Positions 61,459 to 64,000 of a stretch of 64,000 nucleotides of DNA are shown here, piece after piece. Each line of letters opens with the position of its first letter. Position 1 is the first letter of the stretch. The translations under genes and the position numbers were made by a program. The notes under the pieces are model-generated. The model searched no databases and was not told the DNA's origin. It saw only the letters and a list, made by a program, of their open reading frames with translations. This stretch comes from Chthoniobacter flavus Ellin428 (GTDB lineage: Bacteria > Verrucomicrobiota > Verrucomicrobiia > Chthoniobacterales > Chthoniobacteraceae): NCBI RefSeq assembly GCF_000173075.1, contig NZ_ABVL01000006.1, positions 124,001 through 188,000 of the forward strand, in the 5' to 3' direction.

Positions 61459-62973
61459 ATGTCCCTTGATTCCACCAGCCAACGCGTCCTCATCTTCGTC
61501 GTGGCGTACAACGCCGAGAAGACGATCGAGAGCGTGCTGGACCGTATTCCCGCAGAACTCCGCACGCGCAATGTGGAGGTCCTGGTGATCGACGACTCGT
61601 CGAAGGACGCCACTTTCCAGACTGGCCTGAAGCGGGAAGACCGGACCAGCGACTTCAAGATCACCATCCTGCGCACGCCGGTGAACCAGGGTTACGGCGG
61701 CAACCAGAAGCTCGGCTATCGCTACGCCATCGACAACGGCTTCGACATCGTCGCGCTCATCCATGGCGACGGCCAGTACGCGCCGGAAAAGCTGCCGGTG
61801 TTGCTCGAGCCCTTCTTCAAGGGCGAGGCCGATGCGGTCTTCGGCTCCCGGATGATCAACAAGCAGGACGCGTTGAAGGGCGGGATGCCACTCTACAAAT
61901 GGGTGGGCAACCAGGTGCTGACCAATTTCCAGAACGCGCTACTTGGATCGAAGTTGAGCGAATTCCACAGCGGTTACCGGCTCTATTCCACCAAGGCCCT
62001 CGCGCGCATTCCTTTCGAGCGCAACTCGAACGACTTCCACTTCGACACCGACATCATCGTCCAGCTCCACTTCGCGGGGCTGAAGATCGTGGAGATTCCG
62101 ATTCCGACATTCTACGGCGACGAGATCTGCCACGTGAACGGGATGAAGTACGCGTGGGATATTTTCCGCACGATGCTGCGCGCGGTATGCCATGAGAAAA
62201 ACCTGCTCTACGATCGCAAGTTCGATGTGGGCCAGGTGGAGCTGACTTACGACTTGAAGATGGGCTTCGCCTCATCGCACACCTTCGCCGTGGATGCGGT
62301 CGCGCCGGGCTCGAAGGTGCTCGATATCGGCTGTGGCCAGGGTTACGTCGCCAAGGAACTCGCCACCAAGGCCGCGCATGTCACTGGGATCGACCAGTAC
62401 GTGCCCGCCGAGCCGTCGGCCTCCAACGTCCAACTCACGCGCTGGGATCTCGACATGCACGAGTTCCCGGTCCAGGTCTCGGAGTTCGACCAGATCTTCA
62501 TGCTCGACGTCATCGAGCATCTGCACGACCCCGAGGCCTTCATGGAAACGCTGCGTAGTGCGACCGGCCGGAAACGGCCGGAGATCGTGCTCACCACGGC
62601 GAACATTGGCTTCTTCATCACCCGCTTCATGCTTTTCCTCGGCCACTTCAATTATGGCCGCAAAGGTATTCTCGATCGCACGCACACGCGCCTCTTCACC
62701 TTCAATTCGCTCAAGGAGCTCTTCGACCAGACGGGCTACAAAGTGACCGAGGTCAAGGGCATCCCCGCGCCCTTCCCGAAGGCACTGGGTGACAACTTCC
62801 TGGGCCGCTTCTGCATTGGCGTGAATCAATTCCTGATCAAGATCAGCAAGGGATTGTTCAGCTATCAGATCTTCCTGCGTGCCCAGGCGTTGCCGACCGT
62901 GCCGGCGTTGCTCCGCGAAACCATCGAGCGCAGCGACGAGATGAAGAAGGCAGTGGCCACGGCAGGGGTCTGA
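61459..62973 (+). CDS. Bifunctional glycosyltransferase / SAM methyltransferase
   Basis: Residues ~8-240 are a GT2/DPM1-like glycosyltransferase: VVAYNAEKTIESVLDRIP, VLVIDDSSKDAT, NQGYGGNQKLGYRYAI, HGDGQYAPE and GSRM. Residues ~270-450 are a class I methyltransferase with motif I VLDIGCGQGYVAKELATK and motif II-like FMLDVIEHLHDPEAF. The tail (FGKALGDN-like PFPKALGDNFLGRFCI) is hydrophobic and may touch the membrane. It probably adds and methylates a sugar on a lipid-linked or surface glycan. The fusion is seen in several phyla. It ends 34 bases before the cytochrome gene. Confidence 0.92.
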   Translation: MSLDSTSQRVLIFVVAYNAEKTIESVLDRIPAELRTRNVEVLVIDDSSKDATFQTGLKREDRTSDFKITILRTPVNQGYGGNQKLGYRYAIDNGFDIVALIHGDGQYAPEKLPVLLEPFFKGEADAVFGSRMINKQDALKGGMPLYKWVGNQVLTNFQNALLGSKLSEFHSGYRLYSTKALARIPFERNSNDFHFDTDIIVQLHFAGLKIVEIPIPTFYGDEICHVNGMKYAWDIFRTMLRAVCHEKNLLYDRKFDVGQVELTYDLKMGFASSHTFAVDAVAPGSKVLDIGCGQGYVAKELATKAAHVTGIDQYVPAEPSASNVQLTRWDLDMHEFPVQVSEFDQIFMLDVIEHLHDPEAFMETLRSATGRKRPEIVLTTANIGFFITRFMLFLGHFNYGRKGILDRTHTRLFTFNSLKELFDQTGYKVTEVKGIPAPFPKALGDNFLGRFCIGVNQFLIKISKGLFSYQIFLRAQALPTVPALLRETIERSDEMKKAVATAGV

Positions 62974-63007
62974 TCACGCTTCTTTCTTCAGCAGCGCCCG
63001 TTCAGAC

Positions 63008-63814
63008 TTGATTCCGTTCGTTCTGCGCTTCACTTGCTTCGCGGTCGCGTTCACAGCCGCCCTGTCTGCCCGACCGGTGGAGGCGTCCCCCGCCGGCGGG
63101 GAACCTGAGGCGCGGGTGGGGCCGGACATTTCCCTCTATGGTGAAGGGAAATTCGTCTACGAGAACAACTGCATCGTCTGCCACGGGACGATGGGCGACG
63201 GGCGTGGAGAAATGGCGGCGTCGCTGGGGATCAAGCCGCGTTCGTTCAAGACCGGGACTTTCAAGTACCGTTCCACACCGTGGGGCAAGCTGCCGACGAC
63301 CGAGGACCTAACGCACACCGTGCGCGGTGGCATCACCGGGACAGCGATGGGGATGTTCACCAGCTTGAATGACGAGCAACTCCGCGCGGTGGTGGAATAC
63401 GTCAAGTTCTTCTCCCGCAAATGGAGGAAGGCGGAAAACTATGCGCCGCCGATCGAGCTGCCGAAGCAACCTGCGTGGATGGCGGATGACATAGTTCGTA
63501 CCTCGCATGCAGCGAAAGGCAAAGAGACCTTTGAAGCGGTATGTGCTGCTTGCCATGGACCGAAGGGCGATGGCAAAGGCCTCGCTGCGATGGGCCTGAA
63601 AGACGAATGGGGAGAACTGGCCGTGCCAGCCGACTTGCGCCAGCCGCATCTGCGCAGCGGCGATGAGCCCGACGATATTTTCCGTGTGCTCATGACGGGG
63701 CTGAACGGCACGCCCATGGTGAGCTTCGCCGAAGCGCTGACCGAGGAACAGAAATGGGATCTCGTGGCCTACGTCCTCACGTTGCGGCGGGACTTCAATG
63801 CGGCCGGAAAGTGA
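63008..63814 (+). CDS. Di-haem cytochrome c
   Basis: The 268-residue protein starts with TTG at 63008; no ATG fits upstream. The signal peptide is IPFVLRFTCFAVAFTAALSA. Two haem c motifs are CIVCH (residues 55-59) and CAACH (179-183), each followed by G-x-x-GDG. Axial Met are likely in GTAMGMF and GTPMVSF. Each half is a class I cytochrome c domain. It would carry electrons in the periplasm. It lies near the GT-methyltransferase but probably has no functional link. Confidence 0.93.
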   Translation: MIPFVLRFTCFAVAFTAALSARPVEASPAGGEPEARVGPDISLYGEGKFVYENNCIVCHGTMGDGRGEMAASLGIKPRSFKTGTFKYRSTPWGKLPTTEDLTHTVRGGITGTAMGMFTSLNDEQLRAVVEYVKFFSRKWRKAENYAPPIELPKQPAWMADDIVRTSHAAKGKETFEAVCAACHGPKGDGKGLAAMGLKDEWGELAVPADLRQPHLRSGDEPDDIFRVLMTGLNGTPMVSFAEALTEEQKWDLVAYVLTLRRDFNAAGK

Positions 63815-63820
63815 TCGTGC

Positions 63821-64000
63821 TTACTTGAGAATCTTCACCGACCACAGGAGGCCGCCGGTCACGTCTTCGTAGAGCTTGTTATCCACGAAAAAGAGCGAGT
63901 ATTGGCGCAGGTCGTACGCGCAGAGGGCGGCGATGGCGGTGACCACGGTCACGTTTTGCCACCTGCCGAAACGCGGGGCGATGGCGCCGACTTGGGCGGA
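63821..64000 (-). CDS. C-terminus of an unrecognised protein (partial)
   Basis: The last 59 residues before TAA (complement of 63821-63823) are readable from the right edge: pieces include FGRWQNVTVVTAIAALCAYD and SLFFVDNKLYEDVTGGLLWS. They look like beta strands with one hydrophobic stretch. The frame is open to the window end. It converges with the cytochrome gene with only 6 bases between. I cannot name the family. Confidence 0.6.
   Translation of the reverse strand, partial: SAQVGAIAPRFGRWQNVTVVTAIAALCAYDLRQYSLFFVDNKLYEDVTGGLLWSVKILK

Overview
The window is a high-GC, gene-dense bacterial chromosome segment of about 50 protein genes. I found no tRNA, rRNA, CRISPR array, phage module or transposase. 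The gene content suggests Verrucomicrobiota, perhaps near the Chthoniobacter/Terrimicrobium groups. It combines TIGR03790, DUF2851, a uronate-isomerase-like amidohydrolase, a GH57 branching enzyme with a maltokinase, a very large TPR protein, a class II ribonucleotide reductase and a fused glycosyltransferase/methyltransferase. This placement is inference: there is no marker rRNA here.

Layout. 0-10 kb: a truncated thioredoxin-like gene, a DMT exporter, a uronate-isomerase-like operon, a Uma2-type nuclease, the minus-strand operon MBL-fold / TIGR03790 / DUF2851, then recN and a DUF2314-ankyrin protein. 10-20 kb: an M48 membrane protease diverging from a 2062-residue exported TPR protein, a small lipoprotein and tyrS. 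20-31 kb: a glycolipid-type glycosyltransferase / GH1 / TfoX operon, serS-tilS, an MscS channel with a cyclic-nucleotide domain, a DEAD-box helicase, a PQQ-type beta-propeller and a YhbY protein. 31-46 kb: a UGT-like glycosyltransferase, leuC and leuD with a lipoprotein gene between them, a DUF2868/DUF3482 membrane-GTPase pair, an RNase-H-like nuclease, GH57 and maltokinase genes, a frameshifted transglutaminase-like gene and a polar amino acid ABC transporter lacking its binding protein. 46-57 kb: a DUF885 protein, a processive GT2 synthase, an L,D-transpeptidase and a class II ribonucleotide reductase. 57-64 kb: two paralogous unknown proteins flanking a NarL-type response regulator, an M14 carboxypeptidase, a GT-methyltransferase fusion, a di-haem cytochrome c and a gene running off the end.

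The most striking feature lies between the genes. About 18 gene or operon ends carry an imperfect palindrome within roughly 30 bases of the stop codon. These belong to ten or more sequence families. In several families each arm is a run of short degenerate words of 6, 7 or 9 bases, and the second arm is the complement of the first. Operon-internal junctions, mostly 4-17 base overlaps, lack them. In two places the element supplies the stop codon, and in one it codes part of a signal peptide. I read them as 3'-end hairpins acting in termination or mRNA protection, spread by an unknown route; this is inference. Other points worth attention are the GH1/glycolipid-GT operon, the duplicated unknown family around the response regulator, and the membrane-GTPase pair.
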